From Parvularia atlantis (taxonomy: Eukaryota; Opisthokonta; Rotosphaerida), in NCBI GenBank assembly GCA_943704415.1, contig CALSCO010002368.1, positions 31,560 to 95,559 of the forward strand: DNA of 64,000 bases. The letters are read 5' to 3'. Positions 30,704-42,033 of the stretch are shown piece after piece. Every line of letters starts with the position of its first letter. The stretch's first letter is position 1. Both the position numbers and the translations under genes were made by a program. The notes beneath the pieces are model-generated. The model made no database searches. It saw only the letters and a list, made by a program, of their open reading frames with translations, and was not told where the DNA came from.

Positions 30704-30734
30704 ATGAACTATGATGGCGGCAGTACAACAGCGC

Positions 30735-32848
30735 TCAGGAGACTATCCGCAGCAGCAGCTGGTCGTCGCGCAGCGCCAGGCGCACTTCGTCCACGGGCAC
30801 GCTCAGCGTGACCTTGCGCAGGCGGTCGTCGCGCCCGTGGCGCAGCGTGATCAGCCCGCCTGTGTCGCGCACGCGTCAGACGGACGCGCTCGCAAAAGCG
30901 GCAGCAGATGCACGCACCGCTCTCGAGCATCGACAGCAGGTCGAGGCACTCGTTGCGGCTCACGGACGAGATGAGGTTGCGCGCACGGCACGCGCCACTG
31001 TAAAGGTCGTACACCTGCCGCCGCACAATCAGCTGCACAGTCCACCAGTGCCGGTGCCGCGCGCACCTTGGCAGCGCTCAGGTCGGCGGCGGCGGCGCGG
31101 TTGGCTTGCACGCCCGCGATCATGTGCAAGACGATCTTGGCGTGCGTCTACGCGCGCGCGCGGCGGTTTGGAGCCGCCTCGGCCGGCACCGCAAAATGCA
31201 CACACCTGCAGCTGCCGCATCTTCTCCACGTACGGCGAGCCAAAGACGCTCGACAGCACCGCCGCGACGTCGGTCAGCCCCACGCGCAGTGACGGCGACG
31301 CCGTGCCGGCCTCGAGCCGCTGCAAGTGCTTACGCAGTGCCGCGTCGAGTGCCAGTCTGCGTTGTCGCGAGCAATCAGCAGCCAGCCGAGCGCAGACACG
31401 GCGTCGCGGCGCACCGGCACACGTCGAGCGCCTTGCGCGTGTCGCCCGAGTTGGCCGCGACCTTGCGCGCGCACAGCTGCAGCGCGTCCGCGTCGAAGAG
31501 CACTCGCCGCTCAACCGGTAGGAGCGCGAGCCGCGCTTGCAGGACGGCGACGAGCTCGCCATGCGTGTACGGCGGAAAGTGCAGCAGCTGCGGCACCACT
31601 GGCGCAGCGCAGACGGCACCGTCAGCGCGGCTGGACAGACATCCGCGCACACGCACCGTTCTTGGCGCGCAGCCGTGGCAGCAGGCGGTCGGTCAGGTCC
31701 AGCGCGTTGGCGATGCCTGCAAAACACGCGGTCTCAGCCGTCGCGGTTCACGGCAGCCGTCGCGTGGCGCACCGACGAGCAGCAGGCGCGAGCCCTCGAC
31801 CGAGGCCAACTCGAAGATGTGGTACAGGACCTCCTGGTCGCGCGTCATGAGCTGGTCCATCTCGTCCAAGACAACGAGACTGCACGTGCGCGGTTTCAGA
31901 TTGGCGGCTCAACCGCTCGCCTGCCCGTGCACCGCGCACCACAGCGGCGTCTGCGGGCTCAACAGGTGCTCGTGCAGCTGCTCGGCAGCGCGCGCGTCGC
32001 TGACCGCGGTCTGCCCGACGAGGCCCTCGAGCAGGACGGTGTAGATCTCGCGCGCGTTGCCGACGGCCATGCAGTTGACCTGCGCCAGAGCCGTGGTCAG
32101 CGACGACCGCGGTCAGGCAAGGACGCGGCACACCTGCAGATGCTGCAGTCCCGCGAGCGCCCGCTCCTCGCCCAGCTGCGCGAGCACCGTGCTGACCAGC
32201 AGCGTCTTGCCCGCGCCAGGGCAGCCCGACACGTATAGTGCGCCGCCGGTGCCGGTCGCGGCGTGCTCGCACACGAAGCGCAGCACCTGCTCGCGCTCGC
32301 GCTCGCGGCCGGTGACGTCGAGCGTGCCCGCGGGCGCGCGGCACAGCGCGGCCCTCGCCTCGGCCGCGAGCGCCTCGGCCGCCTCGAGGGGGCCCACGAC
32401 GCGCGCCGGCGGCGGGCTGCTGGCCACGTTCTCCGCATCCGAGCTGTACGTCTCGTCCAGCGGCAGCTCGAGGCGCACGCGCTTGCGCCGGGTTGTGCCC
32501 GCGCCGTCCTCATCGTCGCTGCTGTCGCTGCTGCTCTCGTCGCACACGACGCGCACGACCGGCCGCCGCGCGTGCACGCGGTGGTTGCACTCTGCGTCCG
32601 GGTCAGGCACCGTCCCGCGCAGGTCTCGCGCGTGCGCGCCGCACCGCCGCACGCCCGCGGCGCCCGCAGCTCGTCTTCGTCGTTGTCGTGGGCGGGCGCG
32701 TTCTTACGGGAGGCGGGTTCAGCGCGCGCGCGCGCGATTCGTGCGCGCCGCTCGTCCGCACCGTGCTGCCTGCGCTGCGCCCTCGGCGCGGTGCCGCGGC
32801 GGTCGGCGCGCCCGGCGGCGTGTGGCGGGCGGGGCAGGCGAGGACCAT
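30735..32848 (-). CDS. CDC6: DNA replication licensing factor CDC6
   Basis: A disordered basic/acidic N-terminus precedes the ATPase, which begins VTGREREREQVLRFVCEHA. Walker A is SGCPGAGKT and Walker B is VVLDEMDQL, followed by NALDLTDRLLPRL. The DEMDQL and LDLTDR blocks distinguish CDC6 from ORC1. Sensor-II-region sequence NSGDTRKALDVCR is present. A winged-helix C-terminus ends LLLRIVS at 30735. CDC6 loads the MCM helicase with ORC in G1. About eight short introns are present; the first is near 32640-32595. The start at 32848 gives a first exon rich in Pro and Arg and is the least certain part. Three exact E2F consensus sites lie within 80 bp upstream, fitting S-phase control. Confidence 0.88.
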
Positions 32849-32880
32849 GGCGCGGTGGGTGGGCGCGGGACGGGAGAAAG

Positions 32881-32918
32881 GCCGCGAAAATTTGGCGCGC
32901 AAACTTTTTCGCGCCAAA
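32881..32918. promoter_or_regulatory. Cluster of E2F-like sites in front of CDC6
   Basis: Three exact matches to the E2F consensus TTTSSCGC occur in 28 bp: TTTGGCGC at 32891-32898, TTTCGCGC at about 32907-32914, and TTTGGCGC on the other strand at 32911-32918. A near match (TTTTCGCGGC on the minus strand) lies at 32881-32890. The cluster is in the 89-bp gap between the PPR-like stop and the CDC6 start. It is unusually AT-rich for this genome. Confidence 0.6.
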
Positions 32919-32937
32919 AAGCAACTAAGAAACATAT

Positions 32938-35900
32938 CTACATAGCCTTCGCGGTGGTCGCGGCGGACGCGGACGCCCTGCTCTCGCGCGCGTTCAGCTC
33001 CAGCTGCAGGTAGTGGTAGATGTACGAGAGCGACTGGGTGATGCGGCCGGCCTCGGCTCTGCGGCGTGTGCGCGTGAGCACGGGCTAGCATCGCATGGCA
33101 GCCGCCGGACGCACTGCCGCACAATCTCGTCGCGCTCGGGCTCGTCGATGCGCTCGCCCAGGTGCTGCTTAAGGAAGATCGCAAACACTGCCGCCGACGA
33201 CAGCATGCTGCGCCTGGCGGGCGATGCGACGCGCGTCTGGCCGGTCGATGTCAGGCGCATCTTGCGCACGGCGAGCTCACGCAGGGTCTGCATCGTCTCC
33301 ATGGGTGTGCCGTGCAAGACCTGCGGCGTGCGCGTGAGCCACAGCCGCGCCCGAGACGCAGCGAGCGCCCACGCACGGTGAACTTGAACCACGTGTTGAG
33401 GGCGTTCTCGGACCACCAGAACTTTCGGTGGGCGATCGCGTCGCCGTACGCCCTGCGTGCGTCTTCCACGTGCGGTGTCTGCGCGCGCGCCTCGCTCAGG
33501 AGACTGCGCGCGAGCGCACGCGTGCGCACACGCACCTGCGACATGCACGACGCGATGACGAGCGCAAACATGGTCGGATGGATCGCCTCGTTTGTCCTGA
33601 CGGTCTTGTCCCACTCGCGCATGACCAGGTCGTGCCGCTTTACGCGCAGCAGCGCGGTGAACACTGCGCGTGGCACGCATCGCTGTCAGCGCCCCCCGAC
33701 TGCAACCCGCGGAGTGCGCACTGTCGTTCGCGTGCTTGCCGCGCATCCTCACGTTGGTCCGCTCCATCAGCTCCATCGCCTCGATCACGCCCTTCTCGTC
33801 GCCGACAAAGGTCAGGGCGCGGAACAGCACGCTAAAGTCGCGCTGCCGCGGCTGCAGCCCTGCGGCCTGCGCAAGGCATGAGCACGCGCGCGCTCGCGAG
33901 CCAGGCCGCACCAGCATCGCGCGGAACATGGCCACGGTCGATCTGAGCATGTCGAGTGAGTCGCGGCCGCGCATGCTGAGCATGTCGAGCGATTCGCGGC
34001 CGCGCATGCTGAGCATGTTGAAGCCGAGCATAGCCGAGAGGTACAGCGCGGCCGACGGCGACGACTCGACCGGCGGCAGCTTGATGGCCGGTGCGGGCGC
34101 GTTGCTGCCAATGAGCGCCACCGCGGGGGGCCGCGCACGGGCCTTCTCCGCGTCGTAGACTCGCAGGGCCTCGCCGCGCAGCACATACTTACGCACGACG
34201 GCCTCGAACAGGTCCGCCTTGTCCGTCTTGCCCAGCGCCCAAAGCAGCCCTGGGCGAGCGCAGCGCAAGCCGTCAGGCGTCAGGCAGGGCCCAGGCGAGG
34301 CGCGCACGCACGCCCGATGGTGGCGCTCTGCATCGAGCTGTCGGTCACGGTGTAGTAGTGTGGCAGGACGATCGTCTCCCAGGCGCGCAGGAGCGCGTCC
34401 GGCTGGCCGGCGATGCCACAGGCCGAGAGCACGTTGGCAATCTCGATCTTGTCGACAGGCACGTTGAGCGCGCGCATGCGCGTGTACATGGCCACCGTCC
34501 GCCGCACGTCGCCCGCGAGCGCGTACGCCGTCTGCTGCACCTGCAGGTGCTTGTTGCGCAGGGGCACGTGGAAGCGCTTGGCCATGGCCACGAGCTCGTC
34601 CACGGCATCGACGTCGGCCACCTGCGCCTCGGCGCGTCAGCGCGGCACGCACACGCGTCGAACCGCAGGGCGCACCCGGGCGTGCGCCATCATCAGCGTG
34701 TACAGCAGGTCGCCGCAGTCGATCATGGTGTGGTGGCTGCGCTTGTTGACCATCCAGTTCTCGAACCACTCGAGCGAGTCCTTGGGCGGCAAGCTGCGTG
34801 CGCGCGCGCGCGCGCGCGTGCGGTTCAGGAGCATGCAGGCAGGCGCCTGGCGGCACGTGCCTCTGCGCCTGCAGCCGCGCCATCAGCAGGGTCGCGTCGT
34901 TGCTCGACGTCGGCTCAATGCCGTGCTCGGTCATCGTCTGCAGCAGTTGTTTGGCCTCCTCCAGGAGCTCGCTGTTGATGAACACGCGCAGCAGCGCGTC
35001 GTAGTAGGCGCTGTGCTTCTTGGCGTACTCGTCGCGCTGCTCTTCGCCGCGCTCGTCGTCGTCGCTGGGCTCGTCGTCATCGCTGCGCTCGTCATCGGGT
35101 TGGTTCGCCGACGCCACGCATGCCCGGAAGACGGTCTTCAGCTGGCCGACCAGTCGCATGGCCACGAGCTCCTCAGCCAGGAGGGCAAAGGTCGACGGCA
35201 TCAGCGTCAAGTGGTCGCTGCTGCTGGCGAAAAGGTTGCAGAAGCCTGCAGGTTGTGGGCGCGCACGGATAAGCGTGCCAGCGAACGCAGCGGCTCGCGC
35301 GCAGCAAACGCACGACGCATGAACGCTGGCTCGGGCTCAAACGTGAGCGCAAAGACGATTCGGTCCATGGTCGCGTCCATCACCTTGACGGCGTTGGTCG
35401 CGCACCCAGCCAGGTGACCGAGCATGTGCTCGAGCTGCGAGCTGTTGGCCAGCCACGTGAGGATGTCGTTGTGTGTCTTGGTGGCGATGGGCACGCCCAT
35501 CCCTTGCGCGATGCCCAGGACTGACTGCACACTGAGGTGTCCCAGCTGCTTCGCGTAGCTGTTGGTGCTGAGCAGCAGACGAATGACGACGTCGAACATG
35601 AGCGGGTCCGCTGGGAGCTTGCGCGCGCCTGCACGCGTGGTGGGTGAGCCGGTGAGCGCACTTGGCTAGGCGGGACGCACTGTGGACCGTGTTGAACATG
35701 CGCAGCACGAGGTCCTTCAGGTTGCCGTCGCTCGCAAACGCGAGCACGATGTACGAGACCAACTCTGGCTTGAGTTCCGCGCGTCTGACCAGCCACAGCA
35801 GCAGCCGGTCGACGATGTATCGCCGCCGATCGACTGGGAGGTCCTGCAGCCACTTGACGATCATCGGCCGCGTGTCGTCCGTGCCCTGCAGGAAGCTCTC

Positions 35901-36440
35901 GCGGTGACGCTCGTCGAAGATGACCGAGTGCTTGAAGTGCCGCCAGAGCATGTACGGCGCGCTGCTGCCCGGTCGGCTCGCCAGCAGCTTGAAGCAGCTC
36001 TCGCCCGGCGTGTCGCGTGTCCTGTGACGTGCGCGCGCTGTGGCCGCACTGCCTATCGCTGTTGCCGCAGCTGGCGCGGGGCGGTGCAGGACGGCGCGCG
36101 GGCGGAAGCGCGGCACCTCGGCCGGCGCCTCGGACGAGGTCCATCGGGGCCAGAGCACGGGCCGCTGCTCGCGCGGGTCCCAGTCCTCGCCGGCGCCGCG
36201 CCGGGACAGCTCGACGCTGTCGCTGCCGATCCGCAGCACGTGCGAGAAGAGCTCGGCCGGGTCGCTCGGCTTGTTGGGGTCGGGCTGCAGCTTGGCCAGC
36301 TCGGGTGTGGCCCACGGCACCTCATCGGCCCGGCCGGCGCCCTCGGCCCCCTCGGCCTGCCGCGCGCGCCCCGCCAGCCCGCGCACAGCCGCCGCCGTCC
36401 GCGCCCGGAGCAGAAGGGTGACACGCGCCCTCGCCGCCAT
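32938..36440 (-). CDS. PPR-like helical-repeat protein, probably mitochondrial
   Basis: The N-terminus MAARARVTLLLRARTAAAVR is rich in Arg and Ala without acidic residues, a good mitochondrial presequence. The body is about 950 residues of short antiparallel helix pairs with PPR-like endings. Examples are AYYDALLRVFINSELLEEAK then QTMTEHGIEPTSS, VDKIEIANVLSACGIAGQPD, RDFSVLFRALTFVGDEKG, and MFALVIASCMSQ. These fit pentatricopeptide or related RNA-binding repeats. An acidic Asp/Glu insert at about 35040-35110 and a duplicated Met-Leu-Ser stretch at about 33940-34020 are unusual. The C-terminus has SYIYHYLQLELNAR and stops at 32938. A role in organelle RNA processing is inferred. The ATG is 14 bp from that of the OXLD1-like gene, also predicted mitochondrial. 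Confidence 0.7.
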
Positions 36441-36454
36441 TGCAATTGCCGCAC

Positions 36455-36805
36455 ATGAGTCTTGCTGGGCGAGCCGTCGTTCGTGCAGCCGGCGCGACTG
36501 CGTCGCCCGCGCAGCTGCTGGCGGCCGCGTCGGTGGTGCCGGTGCCGGTGCCGGTGCTGGCGGCCGCATCGGTGGTGCCGGTGCCGGTGGCCAGCGTCGA
36601 CGCGGGCGCGGGCGCCGAGGAGGCCGGCGGGTGCGTGCAGGCGCGCGCACAGCACGTGCTTGGCTCAGCTAACACGTGGCTCGGTGGGGCCAGGGCCGCG
36701 CCGGTCGACACGTGCTGCATGTCGGGCTGCGCGCACTGCGTGCTGCTGCAAGATAGCGTCGACAGCGAGTTTGCGCGGATGGAGCGCGATCTGCAGCGGC
36801 GCCGC

Positions 36806-36843
<38 letters not shown>

Positions 36844-36850
36844 CAGGTGA
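36455..36850 (+). CDS. OXLD1-like mitochondrial small protein
   Basis: From MSLAGRAVVRAAGATASPAQ, a basic Ala-rich presequence, the protein runs through low-complexity Val-Pro repeats. The conserved block then reads PVDTCCMSGCAHCVLLQDSV, the Cys-rich oxidoreductase-like (OXLD1) motif CC-x-SGC-x2-CV. A 63-nt intron (about 36630-36692, donor GTGCGT, branch CTAAC) is in frame, so both spliced and unspliced forms stay open. The C-terminus is a CAG-encoded poly-Gln run (about 36819-36842) before the stop at 36850. Function of the family is poorly known; it is found in mitochondria. Confidence 0.65.
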
Positions 36851-36887
36851 CCATCGTGTTGCATTTGTACAGTGCATGCGCCGCCAG

Positions 36888-37636
36888 TCAGCAGCCGCGA
36901 CCGACCGCCAGCACATCGTGGTCTGTGCCCTCGGCCGTGCGCGCCGCCAGCAGCGTCGCCGCGTCGATCAGCTCCGGCGTCGCCGCCCCCGCGGCCGCGT
37001 CGACCATCTCGAAGCAGCCGCGCGTGCGGTCAAACCCGCTTACGACGACGTAGTGCCCTGGCTCGTGCGCGCGCTCAGTGCTCCTCACAGCATGCGCAGC
37101 ACACGCACCGGCGAAGGACGGCGCCGCAGCGGGCAGTAGCATGCGTTCGAGCCAGGAGCACGACGCCACCCCAGCCTCACAAGGACGCAGCCGCCGCGCA
37201 TCGACCAGCACGACCAACACGCAACCGCCTTCAAGCAGCGCCACGAGCTCGTCGTCGCTCAGCGGCTGCGGCCTGGGCGGCGCGCGTCTTCAGCGTGGCA
37301 CTGAGCAGAGGCGGGCGCGCACCGTTCGTGCAGGGCGATGCGTGCCGCGTCGAGGCCCGCAAACAGCCGGCGCACGCGCGGCGCGTCCGCAGCCAGATCC
37401 GCGCTGTAGAAGGCGCGAGCGGCGTGGCGCGGGTCGACGCCGGCGCAGGCCGTGTGCAGCGCGATCGCGGCGTCGGCGGCGTGCGCGCGCAGCAGGTGCG
37501 CGAGGTCCACCGTCCACACGCTCCGCGTCACCACGGCCGCGAGCAACTCGGCGCGCGCGGGGGCCGGGTCGATGTGCAGATGCGCGCGCAGGACGTGGTC
37601 GACGCAGGCGACGCCGCACGCCCACATGGGCCACAT
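36888..37636 (-). CDS. GUCD1: Guanylyl-cyclase-domain-containing protein 1-like (GUCD1)
   Basis: The start MWPMWACGVACVDHVLRAHL matches the family's WDCGLAC-type block, the catalytic-Cys-like region of a papain-fold pseudoprotease. WTVDLAHLLRAH, DDELVALLEGGCVLVVLVDA, and PGHYVVVSGFDRTRGCFEMV (the His-containing block) follow. The C-terminus GTDHDVLAVGRGC ends at 36888. Despite the name, these proteins belong to a peptidase-C39-like fold and are not known to make cGMP. Introns: about 37300-37250 and 37170-37070. Length (about 200 residues) is normal. Confidence 0.8.
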
Positions 37637-37647
37637 CCATCACAGTA

Positions 37648-37736
37648 ATGCTGGCCGCGCCGCCGCTCTTCAACGCGCGCGTCGTGTTCCACGACGAAGG
37701 CGGCGACGGCCGCGCATCGGCCGCGCCGTCGCTTCC

Positions 37737-37771
<35 letters not shown>

Positions 37772-38619
37772 CGGACGACGACGACGATGACGACCCGTTC
37801 GAGCGCCTCGTCGCCGCCGCTCCGCCCGTGCCCGACGCCGATGCGCCGCCTGATGTGGTCGCCGCGCCATCGACCACGCGATCACGCGGGCGCACGGTCG
37901 AGCCGGCGTGGCGCGTCGTGCTGACCGACACGGAGCAGTCGCTCGCACGGCTCGAGGCGCGCCACGACAAGCTGCGCGCCGAGCGGCTGGCGGGCGGCGG
38001 GATCGCGGCGCGGCGACCGGGCGCGGCCGTCGAGAAGCTGCAGACCGCGGCGGCGGCGACAGCGGCGGCGGACGCGTTTGGCACGCCCGAGCACAGCCTG
38101 CAGTACACCCGCACCGTGCGCAGCATCCGCGGCAGGCACGCCGGGCTGTCGCCGCTCGAGTCGCAGACGCCTGCGCACGTCGCGAGCATGTTTGCGCGCG
38201 TCGTCGCGCCTGCGCGGGAACCCAACGATGCGGTCATCCCGGCCAACGGCGCGCGCGACGACGACGATGGTGACCGCGACGACGACAACGCGCCGATTCT
38301 TGGTGGTGACCGCCCGGACAAGCCCGCCGACGCGTTCGTGCCGACGCTCGCCGACGTCGACGACGTCCTGGCCGAGGAGCGCGTCGAGGGTCTGCACCTG
38401 AGCGACTCGGACGACGAGCGGCCGGCGCGCATGGCCACCGCGGCTGCAGTCTTCGCCAGCAGCAGCAGCGACAGCGACGACGACGACGACGACGACGACG
38501 ACGGCGACAGGGCACGCAATCGCCTCGGCAACGACAACGAGCCGCCGCCGCCGCCGCGCGAGGTGCCCGCGGTCGACCGGCGGCACGCCGTCCTGCTCGA
38601 GTCGGATGAAGACGACTGA
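37648..38619 (+). CDS. Acidic, disordered protein of unknown family
   Basis: A single open frame of 323 codons from MLAAPPLFNARVVFHDEGGD with no obvious introns. It has poly-Gln (37738-37767), an Asp run, and a moderately ordered stretch RVVLTDTEQSLARLEARHDK. A repeated motif HSLQYTRTVRSIRGRHAGLS is next, then long Asp/Ser runs, ending ESDEDD. It resembles nuclear acidic proteins in composition only and was not recognised. Being intronless in a gene neighbourhood with many introns is unusual. It starts 11 bp from the GUCD1-like start. Confidence 0.65.
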
Positions 38620-38663
38620 GACCGCTGGTGTCTGTATGTTGCTGCTTGTCACGGCGCTGCTGC

Positions 38664-41600
38664 TCACTTGTGCGGCTTGGCGGCCTTGCGCTCGAGGTAG
38701 CGCTTGCGCGCCTCGTCGATCGCCTCGGTTCGTGCGCGCGCCGCGTCGGCGTCCGGCTGCGGCGTCTGCGCCTGGCCGTCGACCGCGGCCGTGCTCGCGA
38801 CCGCCCCGTCGACCTGCGTCGCCGTCAGCGCCACAGGTGACGCAGCAGCATCGCGCGCTCGCACATCTGTCAGCGCCAACTGCGAGCGGCTCAGGCGCGA
38901 CACGTCGGCCTGCGACAGCTTGGGCAGGCGCTCAACGATCCAGTTGCCATTGATAGTCGAGACGCAGCGCATGAACGCCTGGGGGGCGCGCGACCGCGTG
39001 AGCACGCACGCACGGCGCAGCACACGGCCACCGCACCTTGGACGTGTAGACGACCTCATGGAAGATGACCCAGTCAAGCTCGTCCACCCGCCCGCTCTCG
39101 AAAAACGATGAAGACGGGTGCGGCACAAGGCCAAGGTTCGAGTGTCGCCCGAGCCCGGCCGGATAGAACACGCCCATGGTCGCGTGCTTGCGCGCGCCTG
39201 GAATGCCGTCGCAATGAGCAACTTGGCCGGTTACGGCACGCAACGGCGTCGGCGCACAGTGCAGGTAGTACCCGGCACAGAGGGCGCGGAGAATGCGCGG
39301 CTTGTCGTAGTGCGCCTTGCTCGCGTTCCAGCACGACTCGAGCCGCGCGCTCTTTGTGCGACTTGGTCAGCCACAGCCAGCGCCCATGCGCGACGGCGAC
39401 GCACCAGCTTCGTCTGGATCAGGTCGGCAATCTGCTCGCGAATGTTGGCGGCCGTCTTGAGCGCGCGGCTGTGCAGGAAGTTGTCGCGCGCCCAGTCGCT
39501 GCGGCCCGAGCAAGTCAGCACAGGTCCTCCACAGACCCCTTCAGCGCCGACGCACGACGAGTAGCCGTTTTGGCTGTAGCCCTCAAACACGCTGATGAGC
39601 GTCAGGTGGTCGCCCGTCTGCGTGCGCCAGCGGCTTTGGCGCGGCCGCAGCACAGCACTGAGCGCGCACACCTCGTCGAAGAAGCGCGAGTGCGCCTTCG
39701 TCGCTTCCTCGATCTGGTGCTGCGCGCGCGGGTGCACGAAGAGGTCCTCGACCGACAGCATCGCCGCGATCGTCGCCATTTCGGCGGAGCATCTGTGTGC
39801 CCTTCAGCTTTCACCCGCGCACCGCCGTCACGCACCCCTCTTCGACCGACGCGATGATGCACCGCGCCAAATTGGGCAGCAGCGGCAGCTGTGACATGCT
39901 TTCCCCGATGCGTGTGACCTGCCCGTCCGCCGATAGCGCATCGAGGTAGAAGAGTTGCTGCGCCGACGTGCATGCCCGCTCGCTAAGCAGCGCCGACCGA
40001 GCAGCCTGCACCGCACCTTGAGTGCGTCCACCAGCCGCTGCGTCTCGGGTGGCTCCATGAACTCGAAGCTGAGGACGTCGTCGACGCCGAGGCGTTTGAG
40101 GCTGAGCACGGTGCTGCGTGGCCTCGCTCAGCCGCCAATGCCGCACGTCCGCCGCAGCGCCGCCGCACCTCGTCAGCGACGTCCGCAGGATCTCGGGCAC
40201 GCTCTCCTCGGCCATGTGCTCCGTGTAGAACTCCTTCGAGTACAGCCTGCGACAGCGCACGTCAGAATGGACCGCACGCAGCATCCGCCCGCACCGGTAG
40301 CACTTGCCCGTGGCCGTCCTGCCCGCGCGCCCGGTGCTGCATCGCGCGAGCGCTCCGTGAGCTGTAGGCATGCTGTGCACCACCCTCGCGCACCGCTGCA
40401 CGGCCGCGGCCTTCGAGATGGGCACGATCGTCAGCGCCTCCATGCCCGTCGATGTCTCGTACGACTTTTCCTTGACGAAGCCTGCCGCCGCGCGCTGTCA
40501 GCACGCGGCTGTGGCTGGCCCAAGCGGCGCACCGGGGTCGACCACGTAGCGAATGCCGTCGATCGTGACCGACGTGGCGGCAATGTTCTGCGTGCGCGTG
40601 GTCGGCCCGCAGCATGTAGCGCGCGCACACGCACGCACGCACCGTCGCCACCACGACCTTGCGACACCCGCGCGGCGGCGGGTCAAAGATGGCCTGCTGC
40701 AGCTCAGACTCGAGCGCGCCGTACAGTGGCATGACCACCTGAGCGCGTGCGTGAGCCACAGCCGGCACAGCTAAGGTAGCACGCACCATATCCCTGACGT
40801 CGGCGTAGCGCACGTTGTTGTAGTCGAGGTTGGCGTTGGCCTTGTGCAGCCGGCGCACGAGGTCGTCTATGTCGCCGCGGCCTGCCCACGCGCACGCGCA
40901 CGCGCTCAGTGAATGCATGCGCTCGCTCCTACGCGCACCCGTCATGAAACACAGCACGTCGCCCGGGATGTCGGCGCAGTGAACGTGCATGATCGCGTCG
41001 AACGCGCTCTGGATGTACGTGTTGCGGTGGTCCTTCGGGTTCATCTGCGCGCAGCGTGAACACACGGTGCCCCGCGCGTCTGCGCAAACGCTACCTGCTT
41101 GTTGTAGAACACGTCCACGTCGAACATGCGCCCGGCGATCGTGAACACGGGGCAGTCGTAGAAGTACCGCGAGAACTTGAGCGCGTCGAGCGTGGCCGAC
41201 ATGACGACGACCTGCTCACGCGTCGCTGTTTAGCCTGCGCACGGCCCGCGCGCGCGGCGCACCTTGAGCTCCTTGCGCTGCGCGACAGCGAGCTTGAGCA
41301 AGCCGAAGAGCACGTCCGTCTCGAGGCTGCGCTCGTGCGCCTCGTCAAGCACGACGATGTCGTAGCGCCGCAGCAGCGGATCCTGCAGAACGCGTTGGTC
41401 ACTGGGGACCAGCCGGGACCAAGCGCGCGCGAACCTCGAGACACTCGCGCACGAGGATGCCGTCGGTCATGTACTTGATTTGCGTCTCGGCCGACGTCAC
41501 GTCCTCGAAGCGGATCGTGTAGCCGACCTGCGCGCCCGCGCCGTCACGTGAGCGATGCGGTGCGGCAACGTGCGCAACGGCGTCAGCGCGTGCCTTTGAG

Positions 41601-41956
41601 CCAAGGCGGCAGTCCTGCTCCTGCGCCACGCGCCGCGCGACGCTCACGGCCGCCACGCGCCGCGGCTGCGTGACGGCGACCTGGAACAGGCGCTTCGGCG
41701 GCTTGTCGACCGCATCGTCTCTGTCTGCCGCCGCATCGGCCTCGGGCGCGCGTCCGCCGAAGCGCTCGAGCAGGTACTGCGGCAGCTGCGTGGTCTTGCC
41801 GCAGCCGGTCTCGCCCAGGACGATGACGACCTGGTGCGCGCTCACGGCCTGCTGCAGCTCCTCGCGGTGCGCCGCGATCGGCAGCTCGACGCGCGGCGGC
41901 GCACGGCGCGTCCGGCCGCCGTCCGCATCGCCATCGCGGCTCCTCTTCGCCGCCAT
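38664..41956 (-). CDS. DEAH-box RNA helicase (Prp22/DHX8/DHX35-like)
   Basis: [14 protein letters not shown] is followed by all helicase motifs: [18 protein letters not shown]; Ia [46 protein letters not shown]; and VI QRTGRAGR, the last made only by splicing an intron near 40390-40340. The winged-helix and ratchet regions ([35 protein letters not shown]) lead to the OB fold with [16 protein letters not shown] and [20 protein letters not shown]. It ends with a Lys-rich tail at 38664. DEAH helicases remodel spliceosomes or ribosomal RNPs. The short N-terminus lacks the S1 domain of DHX8, which favours DHX35/DHX15-like members. About twelve introns. Confidence 0.88.
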
Positions 41957-42033
41957 CACCCCGCGCGGCACGCAGCTAGGCAGCGGGTGTGGGCGCGCGT
42001 CACACAACTAAAGCAATTGGTCAGGGCGGGTGG

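Noticed and set aside
36440-36442. Earlier TTG-initiated reading for the OXLD1-like gene
   Set aside because: No evidence for TTG starts in this genome; the ATG at 36455 is in frame and gives a good presequence.
36819-36842. CAG runs (also 37738-37767, 54180-54225, 54690-54750) as possible mobile or CRISPR-like repeats
   Set aside because: They are simple trinucleotide repeats inside coding exons (poly-Gln or poly-Ala), with no spacers or element ends.
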